Origin: Rhodospirillales bacterium
GTDB taxonomy: Bacteria; Pseudomonadota; Alphaproteobacteria; Acetobacterales; Acetobacteraceae
Assembly (NCBI GenBank): GCA_025352915.1
Contig: JANXSA010000720.1
Coordinates: forward strand, 1 to 5,609
Length of the DNA stretch: 5,609 nucleotides
Direction: 5' to 3'
Position numbers and translations under genes: made by a program. The stretch's first letter is position 1. Every line of letters starts with the position of its first letter. Shown here piece after piece: positions 1 to 5,541 of the stretch. The notes beneath the pieces were generated by a model, which was not told where the DNA came from, made no database searches, and saw only the letters and a list, made by a program, of their open reading frames with translations.

Positions 1-344
1 GGCGCCGCCGCCGCCGCCGTCGCCGCCTCGATCGCCCGGTAAGCCGCCACCAGTGCCGCCCCCGAATCGGTCAGCCGCGCCCCGCCCCCGCCACTCCCCC
101 CGGTGATCGCCGCAACCACCGGAGTGCCGAAATGCCGGTTCAGATCCTCCACCAGCTCCCACGCCCGCCGATACGACATCCGTAACGCCCGTCCAGCCCC
201 CGAAATCGAGCCGTGCTTGGATATTTCCTCCAGCAACGCAATCTTCCCCGGCCCGACCCGCGCCCCACTGGCCAGGTCAAGCCGTACGCTGACCCGCGTA
301 GTGAGTCGAACAGTGCCAGGAGAACGCGAGGGTACAATGGCCAT
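1..344 (-). CDS. ModE-type winged helix-turn-helix regulator, DNA-binding domain (partial, C-terminus off the left edge)
   Basis: The 114 visible residues match the N-terminal DNA-binding domain of ModE, the molybdate-responsive regulator. They run RVGPGKIALLEEISKHGSIS (29-48), then the recognition-helix region MSYRRAWELVEDLN (56-69), the glycine-rich wing GGSGGGGARLTDSG (82-95) and the start of a helix that ends in an alanine run at the edge. E. coli ModE has the same order: GSIS, then SYKSAWDAINEMN, then TGGKGGGGAVLT. Family members repress or activate molybdate-transport and Mo-enzyme genes. Whether this protein has a molybdate-binding MOP domain, or is one of the short DNA-binding-only forms, cannot be seen. 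The frame is open to a stop at 375-377; ATG 344 is preferred, GTG 359 is possible, and neither has a clear Shine-Dalgarno sequence. It is divergent from the molybdopterin enzyme at 1135, which fits a Mo-related regulatory role by context only. Confidence 0.85.
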   Translation of the reverse strand, partial: MAIVPSRSPGTVRLTTRVSVRLDLASGARVGPGKIALLEEISKHGSISGAGRALRMSYRRAWELVEDLNRHFGTPVVAAITGGSGGGGARLTDSGAALVAAYRAIEAATAAAAA

Positions 345-416
345 GCCATAACGAACCACGCGACGCCCGAGGGATCAACGACATCGGCGCCAGCGAAAGC
401 TCGAAAGTGCAGGATT

Positions 417-459
417 CTTCTTTTTGTGAACAAAAAGAAGCAAAAAAACTTTATCCGCT
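417..459 (+). repeat. A/T-rich hairpin element, copy A (terminator-like, orphan position)
   Basis: A perfect 10-bp stem CTTCTTTTTG (417-426) / CAAAAAGAAG (431-440) closes on a TGAA loop. It is followed by CAAAAAAACTTTATCCGCT (441-459). The same arrangement, stem then CAAAAAACTTT(T)ATCC, recurs at 5418-5458 and, inverted, at 5488-5522. Sequence flanking the stem, GAAAG near 403-407 and CTTT after the A run, could add an outer pairing. In the other copies the position suggests a transcription terminator. Here it lies between divergent genes, with no plus-strand gene recognised just upstream, so its role is unclear. Confidence 0.65.
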
Positions 460-591
460 CGTCGTCCAGATCCGCCGGTCTTATATAAAATAATTAAAAC
501 AATGAGTTAAAGAAGATCATCATGCGGCGGCTGTCGGTGCGGAGGCGGCGAACCGCTTGCAGCGACAACAAAAGTCAGTTATTTATAATGA

Positions 592-1059
592 ATGTCGCAG
601 CGTCTCTCCTCGCAGGCTGGCTTGAGCGTCCAGGCGCCCGCGGGGGCTGGTCGCGGATGGCTGCCCATTTCCCTGTACGCCCTGATCGAGGCCATCTTCG
701 CGCGCATTTTCGGCCAGCTGGAGCACCTTCTCCTGCTCTGGCAAACCGGCCTCCTCCCCGCCCCCCGGTGCCACGACGGCGAGCGCCGCCTTCCCGTCGC
801 AACCCGCCCCGTCGCAACCCGGGCAATCCGCGTCCGCCGCACGTCGTCCGGCCGTCTCACCGCGCGCCACCGCGCCCATTCCCTCGCGTCTCCCCGCCGC
901 ACGCGCCCGCGCACCGGCACGCATCCGCTCGCCAGCCACGCACCGCGGCGCCCCACTTGCGCCCGCAACCGCGCCCGCGAACATGACCGATGTCGAACAG
1001 CCGGCCAAAAACCCGCGCTGCGCGGGCAGGGAAATTGTGCCTTTTTTGTTCCGATTTAG
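592..1059 (+). CDS. Hypothetical Pro/Arg-rich small protein with an N-terminal amphipathic/hydrophobic helix (doubtful gene)
   Basis: This 155-residue reading frame has no recognised function. Residues 24-55 form a plausible hydrophobic or amphipathic helix (LPISLYALIEAIF, then ARIFGQLEHLLLLWQTGLL). The rest is low-complexity and rich in Arg, Pro, Ala and Thr, with an in-frame PVATR-PVATR duplication, ending CAFFVPI. Codons 23-60 are almost all C- or G-ending in this frame, which supports real coding there. The helix followed by a Pro/Arg-rich tail resembles, from memory, poorly annotated small proteins of Acetobacteraceae, but I could not verify this. ATG 592 has no Shine-Dalgarno sequence, and the TATAAT at 584-589 would place a transcript start downstream of it, so the true start may be later (for example TTG 622) or the gene may not be real. 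Overlapping frames on both strands are probably shadows. Confidence 0.4.
   Translation: MSQRLSSQAGLSVQAPAGAGRGWLPISLYALIEAIFARIFGQLEHLLLLWQTGLLPAPRCHDGERRLPVATRPVATRAIRVRRTSSGRLTARHRAHSLASPRRTRPRTGTHPLASHAPRRPTCARNRAREHDRCRTAGQKPALRGQGNCAFFVPI
793..821. repeat. Short tandem duplication, period 15 nt
   Basis: The 14-nt word CCCGTCGCAACCCG occurs at 793-806 and again at 808-821, a period of 15. Because the period is a multiple of three, it duplicates the pentapeptide PVATR in the reading frame of the small ORF at 592-1059 without shifting it. It probably arose by replication slippage. Confidence 0.8.
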
Positions 1060-1122
1060 CAACAAATACGCCGATTGCCAAGCCCCGCCGATCCCTGGCA
1101 CCCTCCGCCACCCTGAAGTGCC

Positions 1123-1128
1123 GGAGAG
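1123..1128 (+). promoter_or_regulatory. Ribosome binding site of the molybdopterin oxidoreductase gene
   Basis: GGAGAG lies six nucleotides before ATG 1135. It is the only good Shine-Dalgarno sequence near the start of the frame and fixes that start. The Cys motif begins only ten residues later, as expected for this family. Confidence 0.8.
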
Positions 1129-1134
1129 CCCCCA

Positions 1135-3219
1135 ATGTCCGCGCCTGTCATCCGCGCCTCGGTCTGCCCGCATGACTGCCCCTCAACCTGCGCGCTGGAG
1201 GTCGATGTCCATGACGGCACCCGCATCGGCACCATCCGCGGCGCCGAGGCCAACAGCTACACCGCCGGAATCATCTGCACGAAAGTCGCGAAATACGCCG
1301 AACGCATCCACCACCCGGACCGCCTCACCCACCCCCTTCTGCGCACCGGACCCAAGGGCAGCGGCCAGTTCCGCCGCATCGCCTGGGACGAGGCCCTGGA
1401 CCGTGCCGCCGAAGCATTCCTCGCCACCACCCGCAGCCACGGCAGCGAAAGCGTCTGGCCCTATTATTACGCCGGCACCATGGGCCTGCTGCACCGCGAC
1501 GGCATCAACCGCCTGCGCCACGAATTGAAATACTCCGGCCAGATCAACACCATCTGCACCCGCACCAGCGAAAGCGGCTGGAAAGCCGGCGTGGGCAAGA
1601 TCGCCGGCCCGGACCCGCGCGAGATGGCCGTCTCCGACCTGATCATCTCCTGGGGCGGCAACCCGGTGAACACCCAGGTCAACGTGATGACCCATGTCAC
1701 CCGCGCCCGCCGGGACCGCGGCGCCAAGTTCGTCGTCATCGACCCGTACCTGACCGGCACCGCCAAGGTCGCCGACATGCACCTCGCCATCCGCCCCGGC
1801 ACCGATGCCGCTCTGGCCTGCGCCGTCATGCACATCGCCTTCCGCGACGGCCACGCCGACCGTGCCTATATGGATGAATACGCCGACGACCCCGCCGCGC
1901 TGGAAGCCCATGTCGCCACCCGCACCCCCGAATGGGCATCCGCCATCACCGGCCTGCCGGTCGCCGAGATCGAGAATTTCGGAAAGCTCTACTGCGAAAC
2001 CCCGCGCGCCTATATCCGCACCGGCTACGGCTTCACCCGCAGCCGCAATGGTGCGGCCGCCCTGCACGCCGTCACCTGCCTGCCCACCGTGACCGGCAAA
2101 TGGCGCAATGAGGGCGCCGGCGCCTTCTGGAACAACCGCGCCATCTACCACTGGGACAAGACCCTGATCGAGGGCCTCGACCTCATCGACCCCACCATCC
2201 GCCAACTCGACCAAAGCCGCATCGGCGCCGTCCTCACCGGTGATCGAGGGGACCTGGGCGACGGCCCCCCGGTCAACGCCCTGCTGATCCAGAACACCAA
2301 CCCGGTCACCGTCGCCCCGGACTCCAACAAGGTCCGTCGGGGATTCTTGCGGGAAAACCTGTTCACCGTCGTCCATGAACAGTTCATGACCGAGACGGCA
2401 AAACTCGCCGACCTCGTCCTGCCCGCCACCATGTTCATGGAACACCACGACCTTTACCAAGCCGGCGGCCACAGCCACATCCAGATCGGCCCGAAGCTGA
2501 TCGAGCCGCCCGGCGAATGCCGCAGCAACCACGAACTGCTCCAGGGCCTCGCCCCCCGCCTCGGCGCCAGCCATCGTGCCTATGGGATGACCGACCGCGA
2601 GATCATCGACGAAACCCTCGTCGTCTCCGGCTGGCCCAACCTGGAGACCGTCGAACGCAACCGCTGGCACGACGCCCAGCCGGATTTCGCCACCGCCCAT
2701 TTCCTCAACGGCTTTGGCCACAGTGATAAGAAATTCCACTTCCGCGCCAACTGGGCCGCCATCGGCGCCAACCACGCCGGCATGTCCGCCCTGCCGGATC
2801 ACATCGAGGTGATCGACCGCGCCACCGCCGACCGTCCGTTCCGCCTCGTCGCCGCCCCCGCCCGCAGCTTCCTCAACTCCACCTTCACCGAAACCCCGAG
2901 CTCGCGCCGCCGCGAGGGCCGCCCGACCCTGCTGGTCCACCCCGCCGACGCCGCCCGCCTCGGCGTCACCGACGGCAGCCGCGTCCGCATCGGCAACGAC
3001 CGCGGCGAAGTGATCCTGCACGCCAAGCTCGCCGAAGGCGCCCAGCCAGGGGTGGTCGTCGCCGAAAGCATCTGGCCGCACGCCGACCACGAGGGCGGCA
3101 TCGGCATCAACGCCCTGACCTCCGACGAGCCGGCCCTGCCCGATGGCGGCGCCGTCTTCCACGACACCGCAATCTGGCTCCGTGCCGAGGCCGCCACCCA
3201 GGCACTCGCCGCCGAATGA
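1135..3219 (+). CDS. Molybdopterin (bis-MGD) oxidoreductase with N-terminal [4Fe-4S] motif, MopB_3-like, substrate unknown
   Basis: This is a 694-residue member of the DMSO-reductase/formate-dehydrogenase superfamily. Cys11, Cys15, Cys19 and Cys48 (CPHDCPSTC, then IIC) form the [4Fe-4S] site. Molybdopterin-binding blocks follow: WGGNPVNTQVN (173-183), VVIDPY (200-205) and EQFMTETAKLADLVLP (from 415). The C-terminal dinucleotide-binding domain (about 568-690) includes FLNSTF (579-584) and GGIGINALTSDEP (from 654). Aligning CTRTSESGWKAG (from Cys141) with CARVUHGPSVAG of E. coli FdhH places Ser145 at the Mo-ligand Sec140 and Glu146 at His141. The residues needed for formate oxidation are therefore absent, and a serine-ligated, DMSO-reductase-like centre is possible. 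There is no Tat or Sec signal, so it should be cytoplasmic. It overlaps the SDR gene at 3216 by ATGA, implying coupled translation. The family is confident; the substrate and electron partner are unknown. Confidence 0.93.
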   Translation: MSAPVIRASVCPHDCPSTCALEVDVHDGTRIGTIRGAEANSYTAGIICTKVAKYAERIHHPDRLTHPLLRTGPKGSGQFRRIAWDEALDRAAEAFLATTRSHGSESVWPYYYAGTMGLLHRDGINRLRHELKYSGQINTICTRTSESGWKAGVGKIAGPDPREMAVSDLIISWGGNPVNTQVNVMTHVTRARRDRGAKFVVIDPYLTGTAKVADMHLAIRPGTDAALACAVMHIAFRDGHADRAYMDEYADDPAALEAHVATRTPEWASAITGLPVAEIENFGKLYCETPRAYIRTGYGFTRSRNGAAALHAVTCLPTVTGKWRNEGAGAFWNNRAIYHWDKTLIEGLDLIDPTIRQLDQSRIGAVLTGDRGDLGDGPPVNALLIQNTNPVTVAPDSNKVRRGFLRENLFTVVHEQFMTETAKLADLVLPATMFMEHHDLYQAGGHSHIQIGPKLIEPPGECRSNHELLQGLAPRLGASHRAYGMTDREIIDETLVVSGWPNLETVERNRWHDAQPDFATAHFLNGFGHSDKKFHFRANWAAIGANHAGMSALPDHIEVIDRATADRPFRLVAAPARSFLNSTFTETPSSRRREGRPTLLVHPADAARLGVTDGSRVRIGNDRGEVILHAKLAEGAQPGVVVAESIWPHADHEGGIGINALTSDEPALPDGGAVFHDTAIWLRAEAATQALAAE

Positions 3220-3959
3220 GAACCATCCTGGTCACCGGCGCCGCCACCGGCGTCGGTGCCGCCACCGTCCGCCGCCTCGCCGCCCCTGGCATCGCCATCC
3301 TCGCCCACACCCGCAAGAACGCCGAAGCCCTGGCCGCCGTCGCCGCCGAAGCCCGCGCCAAAGGCGCCGAAGTCACCGAAATGCTCGGTGACCTCGCCGA
3401 GCCCACCACCGCCGCCGCCCTGGTCGCCCACGCCATCGCAAGCTTCGGCCGTCTGGACGTCGTCATCGCCAATGCCGGCTTCGCCGACCGCACCCCTGCC
3501 GAAACCCTCACCGACGAAGCCTTTGACCGCTCCATCCAAGCCATGCAAACCGGCTTCCTCCGCCTCGCCCGCGCCGCCGTCCCCCACCTGCGCCAGGGCA
3601 TCGCCCCCCGCATCATCGCCATCAGCAGCTTCGTCGCCCACGCCTACCGGCCCGGCTTCCCGCTCTTCCCCGCCTCCGCCGCCGCCAAGGCCGGGCTCGA
3701 AGCCCTGGTCAAAGCGCTGGCCGTCGAATTCGCTCCCGCCATGACCGTCAACGCCATCGCCCCCGGCTTCGTCCGCAAGGACGCCGGCGCCCATGCCGCG
3801 ATGAGCCAGGCGGCCATGCAGGAACGCGCCCAATGGATCCCGATGGGCCGCATTGCCGAACCCGCGGACATCGCCGCTGCGATCGCCTTTCTCGCCTCTC
3901 CCGAAGCCGGCTACATCACCGGCCAGGTGCTGCATGTGGATGGCGGGCTGGTGATTTAG
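3216..3959 (+). CDS. Short-chain dehydrogenase/reductase family protein with atypical active site
   Basis: This 247-residue protein has a classical SDR layout: the cofactor motif TGAATGVG (7-14), Asp59 after the third strand, NAG (86-88), the strand ending ISS (136-138), NAIAPGF, and the C-terminal GYITGQVLHVDGG. Arg33 after the second strand hints at NADP(H) preference. The catalytic tetrad is incomplete. Lys158 sits in the usual context (AAAKAGLEALVKALAVEF), but the position four residues before it is Ser154 instead of Tyr, and the Asn of the usual N-x-x-G motif is Met110. Tyr144 lies nearby but is not at the canonical spacing. The protein may be a divergent active clade, may use another proton donor, or may bind cofactor without classical catalysis. 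The start is ATG 3216, overlapping the stop of the Mo-enzyme gene (ATGA), so the two are translationally coupled and probably act in one pathway, which is unknown. Confidence 0.93.
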   Translation: MRTILVTGAATGVGAATVRRLAAPGIAILAHTRKNAEALAAVAAEARAKGAEVTEMLGDLAEPTTAAALVAHAIASFGRLDVVIANAGFADRTPAETLTDEAFDRSIQAMQTGFLRLARAAVPHLRQGIAPRIIAISSFVAHAYRPGFPLFPASAAAKAGLEALVKALAVEFAPAMTVNAIAPGFVRKDAGAHAAMSQAAMQERAQWIPMGRIAEPADIAAAIAFLASPEAGYITGQVLHVDGGLVI

Positions 3960-4049
3960 CCGGCAATTTCATCGCCCTGACGCATACCCGTCAAGGAACT
4001 GACGCCATTCCGATGGTTGTTCCCGTGGCACCAACAGGAGGTGCCACCC
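3960..4049 (+). other. Spacer between SDR and phytase-like genes
   Basis: This 90-nt gap holds three TGACG/CGTCA half-sites: TGACG 3978-3982, CGTCA 3989-3993 and TGACG 4000-4004. The first and third lie 22 nt apart on the same face. A perfect 8-bp inverted repeat (4025-4047) follows around the next ribosome-binding site. There is no strong terminator and no clear promoter, so read-through from the SDR gene is possible. An operator function for the half-sites is only a guess. Confidence 0.35.
4025..4047 (+). promoter_or_regulatory. Perfect inverted repeat enclosing the Shine-Dalgarno sequence of the phytase-like gene
   Basis: GTGGCACC (4025-4032) pairs perfectly with GGTGCCAC (4040-4047) across a 7-nt loop AACAGGA. 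The Shine-Dalgarno sequence AGGAGG (4036-4041) has four bases in the loop and two in the stem, and ends eight nucleotides before GTG 4050. As RNA the hairpin could limit ribosome access. As DNA it could be a dimeric operator. The structure is seen directly; the function is inferred. Confidence 0.55.
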
Positions 4050-5405
4050 GTGTTTCAACGTGTATTCCAGGCCGGCGCGGCGCTCGCTCTCGCCGCCGGT
4101 TTCGCCCCCCCGGCGCTGGCTGACCAGGCCTTCCCGGCGACCCTCGCTGGTCACGCCATGATCCCCGCCGCCACCTATATCGCGGCCCCGGCCGACGCCC
4201 CCGCCGATCTCAAGAGCGCCGGCAAGTTCACCACCGGCCGCCGCGTCGAGGCGCCGGCCAGCGTCATGGGCATGTCGTTCGAACGCCCCACCGGCATCGC
4301 CCTTCCGCTGCCCGGCCAGCCGATCCAGGGCCATTCCGGCATCAAGACCATGCCGGATGGCAGCTTCTGGGTGCTGACCGACAACGGCATGGGCTCCAAG
4401 GCCAACTCGCCGGACTCGATGCTGTACCTGAACCACTACCGCATCGACTGGGCGACCGGCAGCCTGGCGCGCCAGGCCACCATCTTCCTGCACGACCCCG
4501 ACAAGAAGGTGCCGTTTCGCATCACCCATGAGGGCACCGACAAGCGCTACCTCACCGGCTCCGATTTCGACACCGAGGGCTTCCAGATCATCGGCACCAC
4601 GCTGTGGATTGGCGACGAGTTCGGCCCCTATGTCATCAAGGCCGACATGACGGGGCGAATTCAGGCCGTGTTCGAAACCCTGGCCGACGGCAAGCCGGTG
4701 CGCTCGCCCGAGCATTTCGCGGTGGCCTCGCCGGGCATCCCCGGCCAGGCCGGCAGCTTCAACCTGCGCCGCTCCAAGGGCTTTGAGGGCTTGGCCGCCA
4801 GCAAGGATGGAAAATTCCTCTACGGCATGCTCGAAGGCCCGCTCTGGGACGCCGAGAAGAAAGACTACGAAAAACTCGACGGCCGCGAGTACCTGCGCAT
4901 CCTGGAATTCGATGTCGCCGCCGAGAAATGGACCGGCCGCCACTGGAAATACGTCGTGGAAGCCAACGGCCTGGCGATCGGTGACTTCAACATGATCGAC
5001 GCCACCACCGCCCTGGTGATCGAGCGCGACAATGGCGAAGGCACCGCCGACCGCGCCTGCGCCGCCGGGACTCGCGGCACCGATTGCTTCCCCGACATCG
5101 CCAAGTTCAAGCGCGTCTACAAGATCGAGATGACCGAGGCCAACGCCGGCGGCCCGGTGCGCAAGATCGGCCATATCGACCTGATGAAGATCGCCGACCC
5201 CAACAAGAAGGCGCGCAAGCCGCTCAATGACGGCGTGCTGACCTTCCCGTTCTTCACCATCGAAAACGTCGATGTCGTCGACGCCACCCACATCATCGTC
5301 GGCAACGACAACAACCTGCCGTTCTCGTCCTCGCGCGATCCCAATAAGGCCGACGACAACGAGTTCATCCTGCTGGAAGTCGGTGAGTTCCTGAAGGCGC
5401 GCTGA
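4050..5405 (+). CDS. Esterase-like activity of phytase family protein, exported (phytase-like domain)
   Basis: The sequence fits the phytase-like beta-propeller family (Pfam Phytase-like, often named esterase-like activity of phytase). Visible motifs are FWVLTDNGMG with D111-N112-G113, SDFDTEGFQ (171-179), GDEFGPY (188-194), FEGLAAS (245-251), ERDNGEG (325-331) and GNDNNLPFS (418-426). These acidic and Asn-rich loops are typical of the fold and could bind Ca2+ or phosphoester. An N-terminal Sec signal peptide is clear: Arg4, hydrophobic stretch 8-19, cleavage after A22-L23-A24, giving a mature start DQAFP. Cys337 and Cys346 could form a periplasmic disulfide. I chose GTG 4050 (451 residues) because of AGGAGG at 4036-4041 and the good signal peptide; ATG 4017 would add eleven residues and lacks a ribosome site. 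True phytate hydrolysis is not demonstrated for most relatives. It is probably independent of the upstream pair in function. Confidence 0.9.
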   Translation: MFQRVFQAGAALALAAGFAPPALADQAFPATLAGHAMIPAATYIAAPADAPADLKSAGKFTTGRRVEAPASVMGMSFERPTGIALPLPGQPIQGHSGIKTMPDGSFWVLTDNGMGSKANSPDSMLYLNHYRIDWATGSLARQATIFLHDPDKKVPFRITHEGTDKRYLTGSDFDTEGFQIIGTTLWIGDEFGPYVIKADMTGRIQAVFETLADGKPVRSPEHFAVASPGIPGQAGSFNLRRSKGFEGLAASKDGKFLYGMLEGPLWDAEKKDYEKLDGREYLRILEFDVAAEKWTGRHWKYVVEANGLAIGDFNMIDATTALVIERDNGEGTADRACAAGTRGTDCFPDIAKFKRVYKIEMTEANAGGPVRKIGHIDLMKIADPNKKARKPLNDGVLTFPFFTIENVDVVDATHIIVGNDNNLPFSSSRDPNKADDNEFILLEVGEFLKAR

Positions 5406-5417
5406 AGGAAGAAAAGA

Positions 5418-5458
5418 GTTCTTTTTTGAAAAAAAGAACCAAAAAACTTTTATCCGCT
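5418..5458 (+). terminator. A/T-rich hairpin element, copy B: probable terminator of the phytase-like gene
   Basis: Thirteen nucleotides after the stop, GTTCTTTTTT (5418-5427) pairs with AAAAAAGAAC (5430-5439). CAAAAAACTTTTATCCGCT (5440-5458) follows, and AAAAG (5413-5417) could pair with CTTTT (5447-5451) as an outer stem. Placement directly after a gene supports termination. The stem is unusually poor in G/C for an intrinsic terminator and lacks a long T tract, so Rho-assisted or bidirectional action is possible. Confidence 0.65.
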
Positions 5459-5487
5459 TGGTTCTCCCCGGAGGGTATGAATCCTAT

Positions 5488-5522
5488 GGATAAAAGTTTT
5501 TGCTTCTTTTTTCAAAAAGAAG
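5488..5522 (-). terminator. A/T-rich hairpin element, copy C (inverted): probable terminator of the convergent minus-strand gene
   Basis: Read on the minus strand, CTTCTTTTT (5522-5514) pairs with AAAAAGAAG (5511-5503), followed by CAAAAACTTTTATCC down to 5488. It lies 19 nt beyond the stop of the minus-strand gene at 5542. Copies B and C together make an imperfect inverted repeat; 14-nt tail arms at 5442-5455 and 5488-5501 are perfectly complementary. The pair therefore looks like a bidirectional terminator between convergent genes. Confidence 0.65.
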
Positions 5523-5541
5523 TGCTTCCTTCCCTCGCGTG

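Larger units (their letters stand above)
345..1134. other. Long intergenic stretch between the ModE-like gene and the molybdopterin oxidoreductase
   Basis: This 790-nt stretch separates two divergent genes. 345-416 should hold the promoter of the ModE-like gene, but no convincing -35/-10 pair was found there. 417-459 is an A/T-rich hairpin element. 480-530 is an A/T-rich island containing the palindrome TTATATAA (481-488). 592-1059 is a possible Pro/Arg-rich small gene with strongly C-ending codons in its first 60 codons. 1060-1122 leads to the oxidoreductase and shows no strong promoter. No RNA gene was recognised. Confidence 0.7.

Noticed and set aside
4..27. GCC trinucleotide run at the left edge
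   Set aside because: It encodes an alanine run in the minus-strand regulator and is common in high-GC coding sequence; it is not a CRISPR or other repeat array.
522..986. 154-residue Pro/Arg-rich plus-strand frame
   Set aside because: It overlaps the 592-1059 frame, which has better codon usage and a defined helix. This one is almost entirely Pro/Arg repeats and begins in an A/T-rich non-coding-looking stretch.
1035..1062. TTGTGC-16-TAGCAA as promoter of the oxidoreductase operon
   Set aside because: The -10 match is weak and alternatives are equally likely by chance; it also lies at the end of the possible small ORF.
583..1173. 196-residue minus-strand frame
   Set aside because: It runs past the start of the oxidoreductase gene, has no recognisable motif, and is explained as antisense to the 592 frame.
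1183..3162. 659-residue open frame on the minus strand
   Set aside because: It is antisense to the molybdopterin oxidoreductase, is low-complexity Gly/Ala/Val/Asp-rich, and has no domain motifs. It is the usual shadow of a high-GC gene with C-ending codons.
1135..3219. Annotation as formate dehydrogenase alpha subunit
   Set aside because: The superfamily is right, but the Sec/Cys-His active-site pair is replaced by Ser-Glu, and no FDH beta/gamma or FdhD-like gene is adjacent.
2799..3935. 378-residue minus-strand frame across the SDR gene
   Set aside because: It is a Gly-rich shadow without motifs; the plus strand encodes a recognisable SDR over the same bases.
4017..4049. ATG 4017 as start of the phytase-like protein
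   Set aside because: It has no ribosome-binding site and would put eleven extra residues with an acidic Glu ahead of the signal peptide, whereas GTG 4050 has AGGAGG at a suitable distance.
3969..5291. 440-residue open frame on the minus strand
   Set aside because: It is antisense to the phytase-like gene, whose signal peptide and family motifs are clear. The minus frame shows only Gly/Ala/Val-rich low complexity.
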